Counted from the first letter of the stretch, positions 52,388 to 62,280 are shown. The stretch: 64,000 nucleotides of DNA from Buchananella felis (GCF_041380015.1 NZ_CP159978.1), one strand, 5' to 3'. Program-made: numbers and translations. The notes: generated by a model from the letters alone, not told the origin.

Positions 52388-55300
52388 CTACGGCAGTGAC
52401 AACACCAGCTGCAGAGCCTCAGCTACCTCCTCGCTGAGAGAGGCCGGGCCACCCATCATGTCCACCCGGTCGATTTGCCGGTTGGCAACCAGGTAGCTGC
52501 GTGTAGTCGCAGAGAGCTGGCCTGCCTTGCTCAGCAGTAATGGGGAATCAAGCGCTATGGCCAGGGCGCCACCGGACAGAGCGTCGGCGAAGACGTCTCC
52601 AGAGGCAATCACCGCTCCCTTCGCATCGGCTAGGTAGCGCTGCGCCAAAAGCCTTGCGGTCTCGTAGCGGTCCTTCCCGGCCACAGAGTGCATGTTGAAT
52701 CCCGCGGTGTAGTCGGCATTCTCCAGAGCCATCGTGGCCTTACCACCAACCGCAGTCGGCACCAGCGCGGCATTGGCCTCCAGGTACTGCACCGAGGCAA
52801 CAGGGAGCCAGTCCCCGCTGCTCAGCAGGATGACACCGTCAGCTCGTGCCGCCGCCGGCCCCGCCGCCAGGGCATCGGCGAACTCCTTGCCATCAGCAAA
52901 GAAGACGTTCTTTACGGGGCGCAGGCGCTCCACTTCGGTGGCAACCGCAACAGCCGTGGCGTACCGGTCGCTACCAGCAACCCGAACCGCCTCCATGCCT
53001 TGGGCTCGCAACGTCTCCAGTTTGGCGTCGGCAATTGCAGCCTGGCCACCCACCACGTAAACCTTCTTGATGCCGCGCTGCTTTAGGACCCCGCTCACCT
53101 GCGGTTCGAGCACAGAGCCCGTGGTCAGCAACAGAGGGCCGTCCACTGCACCCGCCAGTGGTCCTGCCGTTACCGCATCCGCGAACCCGGTGCCGCTCAC
53201 TAGAACAGCTGTGGTTCCCGTAAACGCAGCACTCTTGGCCGCCTCCACCGCAGTTTCCACACGGTTGGCACCGGCAATCCGGTACAGTCCCGCCGGGGCT
53301 GGCTCCGGCTTGACGCCCTCCACAGAGAAGGTCAGGTTGTAGTCCGTCTTGGCCCCTTCTGCCAGGGTGTACCCCTGGGCGGCGGCAGCTTGCACCAGTA
53401 CCGAAGTCGTACCGGCTGGCACGGTGTGCACTCCTGGCTCAACGTCGTTCCCATTGATCAGGAATCGCACGTTCTCCACCACAGGAATGGTGAAGGTGTC
53501 GTTGCCCGTCCCCGGCTGGTCGTCCGTGAGCAGCGAATCGGGGGTCTTCACCGTCGCCCACTGGCCGCGCACGTCCAGCTCGGCGGCACCAGCAAACTGG
53601 CTGCCGTTCTGGGCGCTGAGCGCAACCAGCCTTACGCAGCGGGCCTCAACCTCATCGAACTCCACCAGCGAGGGCGCCTTGCCCTGGAACGTGCCGTTAG
53701 CAACCTGCGTGAACTCAGTGCAGTCCCGGCTGGTTTCGATCCGGTATTCGCCAATCACTCCGTTAGTACCGGTGTCCTGGCGCGGGATGTAGCGGAAACC
53801 GTCAATGCGCGCGAATTTCTTCATGTCCAGGGTTATCTGGTGCGGCAGCGGAGCGATCGACGGGTTGTAGGCGGTGTGCCAGTGGGAAGAAAGGTCACCA
53901 TCGATGGCCTTTTCCTGCCCGGTCGGTTCACCTTGCGTTTCCTGTGAATCCGCCACTGCCGTCCACCCCGTACGGTTCAGGTAGGGGCTGGGAGCAGCCA
54001 CTCCGTAGGCGGTCATTTCCGCCGCAGCACCAAAGGGACGGTTGTTGTGGGTGGAGGTTCCTACCAGGCGGAAGTACTGGAAGACTCGCTTGTCCTCCGG
54101 AATCGGGATCGCCTGGGTGGAATCCCCCGGCTGGAATTGTCCAGCGGCCACCTGCTGCCAAACTACTCCGTCAGTCGATACCTCGATGCGGTAGTCCTTG
54201 AACTGGCCGTTGCCGCCGCCGCCCGGCCGTGGCGTGTATGTCAGCCGGTGTACCTCGTTCGGAGCGCCCATGTTTACCGTCAGCGTGTGCGGAAGCTGGT
54301 CGATCCCCCCGCTGTACTTTGTGTGCCAGAGCGTAGAGCTGTTGTCGTCAATGGCGTTCATTGCGCGACCGTTCTCCCCGGTCGTCTCCTCAGAGTTAGC
54401 GCTCGCCAACCAGCCCGACTTGGAGATCTTCGTGAACTCCGGGGAGTAAACCGGCTCGGTGGAGTCCGTGGGAGCCTCAGTTGACTCGACGCACTCAAAG
54501 AGCAGCACCTCGAACGGATCCAACTCCACGTAGAAGTTCTTGCCCTTGGAAGCAACGAATGGCTGGGCCTGCCCGTCGCGCTCCGTGCACCTGTATGTGC
54601 CGTGGGTCCCGGCGGGCAATTCGAACGCGTCCTCAACATCCAGCGTATAGTGCTTGGGGCGCTCAGAGGGGTTGCGGACCATGAACATGGCTCGCTCATC
54701 TCCACTGCCCGGGTTCCAGGCCGCAGTGCCGTAAACATCTACCTGATGCGGGTCGCCACCAATCCAGTGAGCGTCAGCCAACAGTGACTGGTTAGTGCGC
54801 GCCCATTTGGCGTTCTTCGCCAGTTCATCCCAGAACCAACCCGCATTGGCGGCACCAACCACAGCCGGGTCTACCAGCGTGTTGCGGATGTAGAGCTCTT
54901 GCAGCTCAAAGCCTTGCGCAAAGTAGCCGCGCATGTCTGCCGCCAAGGCCTTCCGAGTGGCCTCGCTGGAAAGGTTGGTGTCCTGGGAGAACTGCGGTGC
55001 CCGGTTGGAGAAAATGAATCCGTGGTTCATGAGCTGGGTGATTGGCACCAGCGGAGCCTCCACCACGAAGTTCTTGTAAACCTCCGCGTCGCGGTAGGAC
55101 ACGTACTGCTCCTGGTCGCTGCCCTCACCCACCTTGAAGGCGTCGTGGCCATCGCGCCAGATGGAGTCGGAGAACCACATCCAGTACGGGGATCCCCACG
55201 TGCCCACCGTAGTGTTAATGAATACATCCTCGTTGTGAGCACGCATGTCGCGGCTCAAGTTCTGCATGGCCTCATAGTCAGCCCGGTAGGTTTCAGCCGG

Positions 55301-56698
55301 GCTGGTCTGGTACAGGCCACCACCAATGCCGTCGAACTTGAAGCCCTGCACACCGTCGTTGTCGATCATCTTGAAGATCGTGTCCCGGAAGTGGCTGTAG
55401 TACTTGGGACCGGACAACTTGAACTGGCGACCACCATAGGTTTCCAAGCGTTTCTCAGCGGGCTTGGAGGCATTGATAGCCTGGCGGCGCGCAGCTGACG
55501 TGCCGTAGCCACCAAACGGGCTCATCCACACGGAAATAGAACCGCCGTGCTTCTCCGCCGCAGCCCGCTGGGGGGCAAAACCGGTCCCGAACTGCCCCGG
55601 GTCAAAGGACCACACGTGCAGATTCGACTCATCTGCCACCTGCGGGTCGCGCAGATAGTCCCAACCATCGTCCACCCAGTAGGAGTCAAGCTTCATGTCA
55701 CGCTTGGATGCCTCCGAGCCAAAAAGGTCTATGGCGTGGGTGAGCTGGTCTGCAGGCATAGTCAGCACGTCAGTGCCCGCATCGCCTGGCTTCAGGTCGA
55801 ACCAAGACTGGTAGTGCAGGAACGTACGGCGGGCGTGTGTGCTCTCACGCTCAAAGTAGTTCAGGAACGAGCGGCGAATCTGACCGGCAGGACTCACTCC
55901 CACAGCGGTCGTGTAGACCAGGGGCCGCTGCGAAGTGACAGGGTTGGCCCGCCGCATCGAGATAGTGGCACGACCGCCCGCAACGCTCGCCTGCGCCAAC
56001 GGGTTCTCCACTCCAATCCAGGCGATCTTTGCCCCGTTAGGACCTACAGTGATCGGGTAGCCGGTATCCCGCCCCTCGATGCTCGCCTCAGCACTAGGGG
56101 CATCGAAGAGCACAAAGTTGGTCGCCGCAACGGGGGCGTCTACAGCAGCGAACGTCAATTCTTGCTGCACATAGTTGGCACCCTCGCGCAAGATAGTCCT
56201 GTAGGTGACGTCCAGGCTCGTCCCGCCAGCATCCAGCCGGTACTTGGCCTCCACTGCCTTGCCTGCTATCTGGTTAGCCACGCGCTTGGAGGAGGAGTCT
56301 GCCGCAATATCAACGACCCGAGGAGCAACGCTAACCGTGGCGGTGGACAGGTCGTATTGGGCACCAGCCACCGTAATGGTGACGGCCTTAGACGGACCCG
56401 CCACCGGGGTGTTGGTTTCGACGTTCCTCACGGCGGAAAGCACGGGACCGGCCGTAAAGTCGATGCTGGCACTAATGACCGCATTACCGATCGTCGCCGT
56501 GTTCCCTGTAACCGTGGCCTGCGCCGCTCCAGGGGCTGTGCCCGGATAGGTGACCACGTCTGCACCAGGCAAGGCGCTTGCAGCCGCCTCGCCACCGGGC
56601 TCGTCAGCAAATGCAAGCGGACTCAATAGTGTGGGCGGGATGAGCACTAGCGACGCTGCTAACGCCCCAATCCTCGCCACGTTGCTGAAGGATCGCAT
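52388..56698 (-). CDS. Giant secreted GH36-like glycosidase with discoidin domains and cell-wall-binding repeats
   Basis: 1436 residues. Signal peptide 1-31 (LAFA then DEP). A beta-rich N-terminal domain (about 45-290) precedes a TIM barrel with SYWVDDGWDYL (339-349), WMSPFGGYG (391-399) and QGFKFDGIGG (451-460), where D456 is the likely nucleophile by analogy with alpha-galactosidase clan enzymes. Two F5/8-type C (discoidin/CBM32-like) domains follow (about 752-897 and 897-1040, each with a WHT motif), then a short beta module and three CWB2-type cell-wall-binding repeats (from 1137; RIAGANRVETA, RVAGSDRYATA, SVAGKDRYETA). Probably a wall-attached enzyme for host or dietary glycans; the substrate, such as alpha-galactosides or mucin glycans, is inference. 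Lowercase-free GC is below that of the housekeeping genes. Confidence 0.85.
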   Translation of the reverse strand: MRSFSNVARIGALAASLVLIPPTLLSPLAFADEPGGEAAASALPGADVVTYPGTAPGAAQATVTGNTATIGNAVISASIDFTAGPVLSAVRNVETNTPVAGPSKAVTITVAGAQYDLSTATVSVAPRVVDIAADSSSKRVANQIAGKAVEAKYRLDAGGTSLDVTYRTILREGANYVQQELTFAAVDAPVAATNFVLFDAPSAEASIEGRDTGYPITVGPNGAKIAWIGVENPLAQASVAGGRATISMRRANPVTSQRPLVYTTAVGVSPAGQIRRSFLNYFERESTHARRTFLHYQSWFDLKPGDAGTDVLTMPADQLTHAIDLFGSEASKRDMKLDSYWVDDGWDYLRDPQVADESNLHVWSFDPGQFGTGFAPQRAAAEKHGGSISVWMSPFGGYGTSAARRQAINASKPAEKRLETYGGRQFKLSGPKYYSHFRDTIFKMIDNDGVQGFKFDGIGGGLYQTSPAETYRADYEAMQNLSRDMRAHNEDVFINTTVGTWGSPYWMWFSDSIWRDGHDAFKVGEGSDQEQYVSYRDAEVYKNFVVEAPLVPITQLMNHGFIFSNRAPQFSQDTNLSSEATRKALAADMRGYFAQGFELQELYIRNTLVDPAVVGAANAGWFWDELAKNAKWARTNQSLLADAHWIGGDPHQVDVYGTAAWNPGSGDERAMFMVRNPSERPKHYTLDVEDAFELPAGTHGTYRCTERDGQAQPFVASKGKNFYVELDPFEVLLFECVESTEAPTDSTEPVYSPEFTKISKSGWLASANSEETTGENGRAMNAIDDNSSTLWHTKYSGGIDQLPHTLTVNMGAPNEVHRLTYTPRPGGGGNGQFKDYRIEVSTDGVVWQQVAAGQFQPGDSTQAIPIPEDKRVFQYFRLVGTSTHNNRPFGAAAEMTAYGVAAPSPYLNRTGWTAVADSQETQGEPTGQEKAIDGDLSSHWHTAYNPSIAPLPHQITLDMKKFARIDGFRYIPRQDTGTNGVIGEYRIETSRDCTEFTQVANGTFQGKAPSLVEFDEVEARCVRLVALSAQNGSQFAGAAELDVRGQWATVKTPDSLLTDDQPGTGNDTFTIPVVENVRFLINGNDVEPGVHTVPAGTTSVLVQAAAAQGYTLAEGAKTDYNLTFSVEGVKPEPAPAGLYRIAGANRVETAVEAAKSAAFTGTTAVLVSGTGFADAVTAGPLAGAVDGPLLLTTGSVLEPQVSGVLKQRGIKKVYVVGGQAAIADAKLETLRAQGMEAVRVAGSDRYATAVAVATEVERLRPVKNVFFADGKEFADALAAGPAAARADGVILLSSGDWLPVASVQYLEANAALVPTAVGGKATMALENADYTAGFNMHSVAGKDRYETARLLAQRYLADAKGAVIASGDVFADALSGGALAIALDSPLLLSKAGQLSATTRSYLVANRQIDRVDMMGGPASLSEEVAEALQLVLSLP

Positions 56699-57047
56699 GT
56701 TTGTCCCATCGTCGTCGTTGACTTGGGACGAAGATAACAGCTTGCGACCGGTAGTGGCCCCAATCCGTCAAGATTGCTCACATCGTGCGCGGCGTTTTCT
56801 TCCTCACACTGTATTTATGGAGATTCTGCTCGAAGAATCCCACTCTCCATGTACACCGGCTTTCTAAACAGCCGGCACCTGCGAGTTTCGACGCAGCCGA
56901 CGCCGCCATCTCCCCACCAACGCTGCCCCCAAAGGCGGCGGCAGCCTACGCGTCTGCGCCGCTGACGCGTAGGAGCAGCCAGAACCAGAACAGGCGGGAG
57001 CCCCAAGTAGCTGGCGCGGCTTCACAGCGGAGCCGGCATCCAAGTCT
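56699..57047. other. Gap holding the glycosidase promoter region and lysA trailer
   Basis: No gene is supported. On the minus strand TTATCT (56732-56737) is a candidate -10 for the glycosidase; between it and the ATG lies an inverted repeat GTCCCA/TGGGAC (56703-56708 and 56724-56729), a possible operator. The right part holds the hairpin of 56945-56973 after lysA. Confidence 0.45.
56945..56973 (-). terminator. Candidate terminator of argS-lysA
   Basis: Ten-base perfect stem (CCTACGCGTC 56945-56954 with GACGCGTAGG 56964-56973), 75 bases beyond the lysA stop. No T tract on the minus strand. Confidence 0.55.
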
Positions 57048-58469
57048 CTACTGAACGTCCAGCTCCAGCAGGTGCTCCATGGACTGCCTGCGCACCACCA
57101 CGCTGGCCCGGCCCCCCTCACAAGCCACCACCACAGGCTTAGCCAACAGGTTGTAGTTGGAAGCCATCGCATAGCCGTAGGCCCCAGTGGCCGGCACCGC
57201 CAACAGGTCTCCAGTGCGCACGTCGGCCGGGAGGTCAACGTCGTGCACCACGATGTCACCACTCTCGCAGTGCTTGCCCACCACGCGGCAACGCACAGGC
57301 GCCTCACCAGAGAGCCGGTTGGCCAACGTAGCGGTGTACTGCGCCCCGTACAGGGCCGGACGGATGTTGTCGCTCATGCCGCCGTCCACGGACACGTAGC
57401 GGCGCACCCCGCCGCCCTCCAGCGTCACGTCCTTGATCGCCCCCACGCGGTACAACGTCACCGTGGTAGGACCAACCACGGAGCGGCCCGGCTCCACAGA
57501 GACGCGCGGGATAGACGTTCCCAGTTCGCCACACACCTCACGCACAGCCGTCGCGATCGCGCGCACCACCTCGATCACCGGGGTAGGGGCAGCGTCCACC
57601 CCCGTGTAGGCGATACCCACGCCGCCACCCAGGTCCACCTCCGGGGTGGCAAGACCAAGCTCCCGCTCCACCCGGGCGCGGAACTCCAGCACCACGCGCA
57701 CCGCAGCCACGAAAGCCTCCGTACCCAGAATCTGGGAGCCGATGTGGTTGTGGAAGCCAAGCAGCTCCAGCTCAGGGCGGGCCGCAATAGCCGCCACCAC
57801 CTCCAGGGCGGAACCGTCAGCCACGGAAACACCGAACTTCTGGTCCTCGTGGGAGGTGGCGATGTACTCGTTGCCGCCGGCGTGGATGCCGGTCTTTAGC
57901 CGCACCATCACGCGGGCACGCGTCCCCAGGCGGCGCGCCACCGCAGCGATCTGCTCCACCTCACCCAAGCTGTCCACGAAGATACGGGCGATCCCCGCCC
58001 CCTCGCCCGCGCTGAGCGCCAGCTCGATCTCCTCATCCAGCTTGTTGTTGCCGTGCAGCCCCACCATGGCGGGGTCCGCGCCGGCCCGCAGGGCCAGAGT
58101 CAACTCCCCCAGCGAGGCGGTGTCGATCCCCATACCGGCCCGGCTCACCACGCGAACCACGTCGCTGCACAAGAAGGCCTTACCCGCATAGAAGGCATCC
58201 CCGCCCGCCATGCCGTAGCCCTCCCAGAACTCCTCCGCCATGGCGGTCGCCCACACCTGGGCACGCCCCGCCAAGTCGGCGCGATCCAGCACAAAAGCAG
58301 GGGTACCGAACTCACGCGCCAACACGCTGGCCGCCACGCCGCCGATCTCCAACTCGCCGTCGGGCCGGCGCAACGTCGTCCACGACCACAGGTCAGGGCG
58401 CTCCCCCGGTTCTGGACAAATGAGGCTCCCCACCGGCAGGCCGTCCGCCTCGCCCACCCCTGCGCTCAC
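57048..58469 (-). CDS. lysA: Diaminopimelate decarboxylase
   Basis: PLP enzyme making lysine from meso-diaminopimelate. 473 residues from GTG 58469. PLP lysine in FYAGKAFLC, GFHNHIGSQ, EPGRSVVGP, and the substrate cysteine in GKHCESGD. The GTG overlaps the argS stop by four bases (GTGA); argS-lysA is the conserved actinobacterial order. The open frame extends into argS but that part is a shadow. Contains a near match to the 15-bp motif close to its start (58368-58382). Confidence 0.94.
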   Translation of the reverse strand: MSAGVGEADGLPVGSLICPEPGERPDLWSWTTLRRPDGELEIGGVAASVLAREFGTPAFVLDRADLAGRAQVWATAMAEEFWEGYGMAGGDAFYAGKAFLCSDVVRVVSRAGMGIDTASLGELTLALRAGADPAMVGLHGNNKLDEEIELALSAGEGAGIARIFVDSLGEVEQIAAVARRLGTRARVMVRLKTGIHAGGNEYIATSHEDQKFGVSVADGSALEVVAAIAARPELELLGFHNHIGSQILGTEAFVAAVRVVLEFRARVERELGLATPEVDLGGGVGIAYTGVDAAPTPVIEVVRAIATAVREVCGELGTSIPRVSVEPGRSVVGPTTVTLYRVGAIKDVTLEGGGVRRYVSVDGGMSDNIRPALYGAQYTATLANRLSGEAPVRCRVVGKHCESGDIVVHDVDLPADVRTGDLLAVPATGAYGYAMASNYNLLAKPVVVACEGGRASVVVRRQSMEHLLELDVQ

Positions 58470-60142
58470 ATGCGCTCCGGCGCGCTCACGCCCAGCAAAC
58501 CTAGGCCGTTGGCCAACACGACAGTGACGGCGTCGTTCAACCACAGGCGCGCAACGTGGGCGGCAGTGACCTCCTCATCGGCGCGCGGAGTGACGCGGCA
58601 CTTGCCATACCAGGCGTGGTAGGCGCCAGCCAGGCTCTCCAGGTAGCGGGCCACGCGGTGCGGCTCGGTCAGCTGCGCGGCCTGCGCCACCACCTCCGGG
58701 AAGCGGGCCAGCTCACCCAGCAGCTCCGAATCAGCCTCGGTGCTCAACTCCGCCGGGTCAAAACCGGCCTCGCGGCTCACGCCGTGCTCGGCGGCGTTGC
58801 GGGAGACGTTGCAGGTGCGGGCGTGCGCGTACTGCACGTAGTAGACCGGGTTCTCGTTGGTGGTGGAAGCCAGCAGGTCCAGGTCGATGTCGATCTGGGA
58901 GTCCATGGAGGAGCGCACCAGCGCGTAGCGGGCGGCGTCCACGCCAACGGCGTCCACCAGGTCATCCAGCGTCACGATCGTGCCGGCACGCTTGGACATG
59001 CGCACCGCCTGCCCACCACTAACCAGGTTGACCAGCTGGCCAATCAGGATCTCCATGTTCTTGCCCGGCTCGTCACCAAATGCGGCGCACATCGCCATCA
59101 TGCGACCGATGTAGCCGTGGTGGTCCGCGCCCAGCAGGTAGATCGCCTTGTCCGCGCCGCGCCCACGCTTGTCCAGGTAGTAGGCCACGTCCCCCGCGAA
59201 GTAGGCGGCCTGGCCGTCGGACTTGATCAGCACCCGATCCTTGTCGTCCCCAAAATCGGTGGTGCGCAACCAGGTGGCACCATCCAGCTCAAAAATCACG
59301 CCGCGCTCACGCAGGCGCTCAATCGCCCGATCCACCGCGCCGGAGGAGTGCAGGGAGTCCTCGTGGAAGAACACGTCAAACTCCGCACCAAAGGTGCGCA
59401 GGCGCTCCTTGATCTCCCCGAACATGAGCTCCACGCCGATAGCCCGGAAGACCTCCACGGCCTCCGCCTCCGGCAGCTCGCGCGGGTCGGCCTGCCCGGC
59501 CTGCTCGCGCAGCGCCACCACCTGGGCGGCAATGTCCTCGATGTACTGGCCGCCGTAGCCGTCCTCCGGCGCCTCCTGGCCCATGGCGCGGGCATAGAGG
59601 GAGCGGGCAAAGCGGTCGATCTGGGCGCCGTGGTCGTTGAAGTAGTACTCGCGCGTCACCTGCGCCCCGGTGGCCTTGAACAGGCGGGCCAGGGAGTCAC
59701 CCACGGCCGCCCAGCGGGCACCACCCAGGTGCACCGGGCCGGTCGGGTTAGCAGAGACATACTCCAGGTTGACGTGAAGGCCCGCACCGGTGGAGGAAGA
59801 CCCGTAGCTCTCCCCCGCCGTCAAAATCGTGCGCGCCAGCTCGCCGGCCGCCCCGGAGGACAGGCGCACGTTCAGGAAGCCCGGGCCGGCGATCTCCACG
59901 GCCTCGATCCCCTCCACGGCGCGCAGCTCGTTGGCCAGCAACTCCGCCAGCTCCCGAGGGTTCATGCCGGCCTTCTTAGCCAGCTGCAGGGCGGCGTTGG
60001 TGGCCCAATCTCCGTGCTCTCGGCTGCGCGGCCGCTCCACCTTGACCTCGTCGATCAGGGTCTGATCCAAGGCCAGCTTTCCGGCCAAGCGGAGGGAGTT
60101 AAGGGCATCGCGCACGTGCTGAGTCAGTTCTGCGGGAGTCAT
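58466..60142 (-). CDS. argS: Arginyl-tRNA synthetase
   Basis: Class I synthetase charging tRNA-Arg. 558 residues, normal length. HIGH-type motif in SANPTGPVHLGGARW; KMSK-type motif VRMSKRAGTIVTLDDL; N-terminal Add-1 domain with HGDWATNAALQLAKKAG; C-terminal DALR domain. A TAGGCT box ends six bases before the ATG and no ribosome-binding site is seen. First gene of argS-lysA. A tRNA-Arg gene lies 2.4 kb away. Confidence 0.96.
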   Translation of the reverse strand: MTPAELTQHVRDALNSLRLAGKLALDQTLIDEVKVERPRSREHGDWATNAALQLAKKAGMNPRELAELLANELRAVEGIEAVEIAGPGFLNVRLSSGAAGELARTILTAGESYGSSSTGAGLHVNLEYVSANPTGPVHLGGARWAAVGDSLARLFKATGAQVTREYYFNDHGAQIDRFARSLYARAMGQEAPEDGYGGQYIEDIAAQVVALREQAGQADPRELPEAEAVEVFRAIGVELMFGEIKERLRTFGAEFDVFFHEDSLHSSGAVDRAIERLRERGVIFELDGATWLRTTDFGDDKDRVLIKSDGQAAYFAGDVAYYLDKRGRGADKAIYLLGADHHGYIGRMMAMCAAFGDEPGKNMEILIGQLVNLVSGGQAVRMSKRAGTIVTLDDLVDAVGVDAARYALVRSSMDSQIDIDLDLLASTTNENPVYYVQYAHARTCNVSRNAAEHGVSREAGFDPAELSTEADSELLGELARFPEVVAQAAQLTEPHRVARYLESLAGAYHAWYGKCRVTPRADEEVTAAHVARLWLNDAVTVVLANGLGLLGVSAPERM

Positions 60143-60148
60143 GGGGAA

Positions 60149-60154
60149 AGCCTA
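60149..60154 (-). promoter_or_regulatory. -10 box for leaderless argS mRNA
   Basis: TAGGCT on the minus strand, six bases before the argS ATG; identical to the nucS box. Confidence 0.62.
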
Positions 60155-60225
60155 ATACGCGCCGAATGCGTCACGCACCACGCGTTCACGGGCCAGAATT
60201 CCCATGAGATCGGGGTTTTGGCGTT

Positions 60226-60231
60226 TACGAT
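60226..60231 (+). promoter_or_regulatory. -10 box for leaderless nucleotidyltransferase mRNA
   Basis: TACGAT is followed by seven bases and ATG 60239. No Shine-Dalgarno sequence and no clear -35. Confidence 0.58.
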
Positions 60232-60238
60232 TGGCCGC

Positions 60239-61042
60239 ATGACCATTACGTCCAAGGCTGTAATTTTGGCGCGCGGGCTCGGCAAGCGCATGCGTGAGCA
60301 GGCGGAGGGAGCCCCCGTTTCGGCGGCGGCTGACGCCGGCGCCAAGGGGATGATCGAGACGGGCGGGCGCCCGTTCCTGGACTACGTGATTTCCGCCCTG
60401 GCGGACGCGGGCGTGAAGGACGTCTGCCTGGTGATCGGCCCGGAGCACAACATGTTCCGCGATTACTACGACAGCTTGGACACCCAGCGCGTGCGAATTC
60501 ACTACTCCGTGCAGCAGGAGCCGCTCGGGACGGCGGACGCGGTGGCAGCGGCGGAGGAATTCGCCGGCCAGGACTCCTTCATCGTGGTCAACTCCGACAA
60601 CTACTACCCGCCGGTGGCGCTGAGCGCACTGGCCGCCGTGGACGGCGCCGGCGTGATCGGTTTTGACCGCGCCGCCCTGGTGGAGCAGTCCAACATCCCG
60701 GCTGAGCGTGTGGCGGCCTTCGCGCTACTGGACGTGGCCGCCAACTCCACGATGGTGGACATCGTGGAAAAGCCCTCCCCGGAGGAGATGGAGCGCCTGG
60801 GCGCCTCCGCCCCCGCCTCCATGAATGCCTGGAAGTTCACCCCGGCTATCTTCGCGGCCTGCAAGGTGATCGAGAAGTCCGTGCGCGGCGAGTTCGAGAT
60901 CACCGACGCCGTGCGCCGCGCGATCGCCGACGGCACGCCCTTCACGGTGGTGCCCGCCGCCCTGGGTGTGCTGGACATGTCCCGCCGCACCGACATCGAC
61001 GCGGTGCGCGACGCCCTTGCCGACACCGAGGTGGTGCTGTGA
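60239..61042 (+). CDS. Sugar nucleotidyltransferase (NDP-sugar pyrophosphorylase type)
   Basis: 267 residues of the NTP_transferase family that join a sugar 1-phosphate to an NTP. The nucleotide loop is ILARGLGKRM, a variant of the usual LAGGxGxRM; then the catalytic lysine region KGMIETGGRPFLDYVI, a metal aspartate in VVNSDNYYP, and IVEKPSPEE. The open frame runs far upstream antisense to argS, but the family start and the -10 box fix ATG 60239. It overlaps the downstream kinase by four bases (GTGA), so a sugar is probably phosphorylated at C1 by the kinase and activated here. The sugar is unknown. Confidence 0.85.
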   Translation: MTITSKAVILARGLGKRMREQAEGAPVSAAADAGAKGMIETGGRPFLDYVISALADAGVKDVCLVIGPEHNMFRDYYDSLDTQRVRIHYSVQQEPLGTADAVAAAEEFAGQDSFIVVNSDNYYPPVALSALAAVDGAGVIGFDRAALVEQSNIPAERVAAFALLDVAANSTMVDIVEKPSPEEMERLGASAPASMNAWKFTPAIFAACKVIEKSVRGEFEITDAVRRAIADGTPFTVVPAALGVLDMSRRTDIDAVRDALADTEVVL

Positions 61043-62280
61043 CCATCCGCCCGCTGGCCGCCCCCGCCCAAGAGGTCACCTGGGTGGTGCCGGGCCGCAT
61101 CGAGGTGCTGGGCAAGCACACGGACTACGCCGGCGGTCGCTCCCTGCTGGCCGCCTCCGATGTGGGCATCCGCTTCGCCGCCAAGGCGATCGACGAGCCG
61201 GTGCTGCGGGTGCGTTCCGACGCCATCCCGGGCGAGGTGGTGGAGGTCTCCTTCACCGAGGCCCACTCCGACCGCAAGGGCCACTGGTCCGGCTATCCGG
61301 CCGCCGTGGCCGCGCGCCTGGGCGCCAACTTCCCCGACCTGGTGCGCGGCACCGAGGTGGAGATCTCCTCCACCCTGCCGCTGGCCAGCGGCATGTCCTC
61401 CTCCTCCGCGATGATCGTGGGCCTGGCCCGCGCCGTCATCGACGTCTCCGGCATCGAGTCCAGCGAGGCCTTTAGCGACAACATCTCCACCCTGGAGCAG
61501 TACGCCGCCTACCTGGCCTGCATCGAGAACGGCCAGTCCTTTGGCTCTCTGGCGGGCCACGCGGGCGTGGGCACCTTTGGCGGCTCCGAGGACCACACCG
61601 CGATGCTGTGCTGCACCGCCGGTGAGCTGTCCCAGTTCTCCTTCTGCCCCACCCGCTTCGAGCGCCGCGTGCCCTTCCCGGCCGACCACACCTTCGTGAT
61701 CGCCGTCTCCGGCGTGCTGGCCGAAAAGAGCGGCAAGGCCCGCGAGCTGTACAACCGCGCCTCCCTCTCCACCCGCGAGATCGTGGGCATGTGGAACCGC
61801 GCCACCGGCCGCAAGGACATCTACTTGGCCTCCGCTGTGCGTTCCATGGACGACGCTCCCGACCGCATTCGTGATTTGCTTGGCCGCGACTCCTACCTGC
61901 GGGGCCGGTTTGAGCAGTTCCTCATCGAGTCCGAGACCCTGGTCAGGGGCGCCGGTGACGCGCTGGCAGCCGGGGACCTGACGGAGTTTGGCCGTCTGGT
62001 GGACGAGTCGCAGAACTGGACCGAGGAGGGCCTGCAAAACCAGGTGCAGCAGACCGTGTACCTGCAGCGTCTGGCCCGCCGCCTGGGTGCCACCGCAGCC
62101 AGTGCCTTCGGGGCCGGTTTTGGTGGCTCTGTTTGGGCACTGGTCCCCACGGCGCAGGCCGAGTCCTTCGCGGCCGAGTGGAAGGCCGCCTACCAGGCCC
62201 GCTTCGAGGACGAGGCGCCGCGCGCCTCCACCATCATCACCCGCCCCGGCAAGGGTGTGGAGCGTGAGCACGTCGCCTGA
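61039..62280 (+). CDS. GHMP-family sugar-1-kinase, galactokinase-like
   Basis: 413 residues. Sugar-binding motif GRIEVLGKHTDYAGG, where galactokinases have GEHTDY: Glu is replaced by Lys. ATP motif LPLASGMSSSSAM; third motif GAGFGGSVWAL. GTG 61039 overlaps the nucleotidyltransferase stop. The changed sugar motif and the gene pair point to a C1 kinase for a hexose or uronic acid other than, or beside, galactose (inference). No Leloir genes (galT, galE) are present here. Confidence 0.85.
   Translation: MTIRPLAAPAQEVTWVVPGRIEVLGKHTDYAGGRSLLAASDVGIRFAAKAIDEPVLRVRSDAIPGEVVEVSFTEAHSDRKGHWSGYPAAVAARLGANFPDLVRGTEVEISSTLPLASGMSSSSAMIVGLARAVIDVSGIESSEAFSDNISTLEQYAAYLACIENGQSFGSLAGHAGVGTFGGSEDHTAMLCCTAGELSQFSFCPTRFERRVPFPADHTFVIAVSGVLAEKSGKARELYNRASLSTREIVGMWNRATGRKDIYLASAVRSMDDAPDRIRDLLGRDSYLRGRFEQFLIESETLVRGAGDALAAGDLTEFGRLVDESQNWTEEGLQNQVQQTVYLQRLARRLGATAASAFGAGFGGSVWALVPTAQAESFAAEWKAAYQARFEDEAPRASTIITRPGKGVEREHVA

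Noticed and set aside
58556..60238. Upstream extension of the nucleotidyltransferase frame
   Set aside because: Runs antisense to argS; the family N-terminus and a -10 box place the start at 60239.
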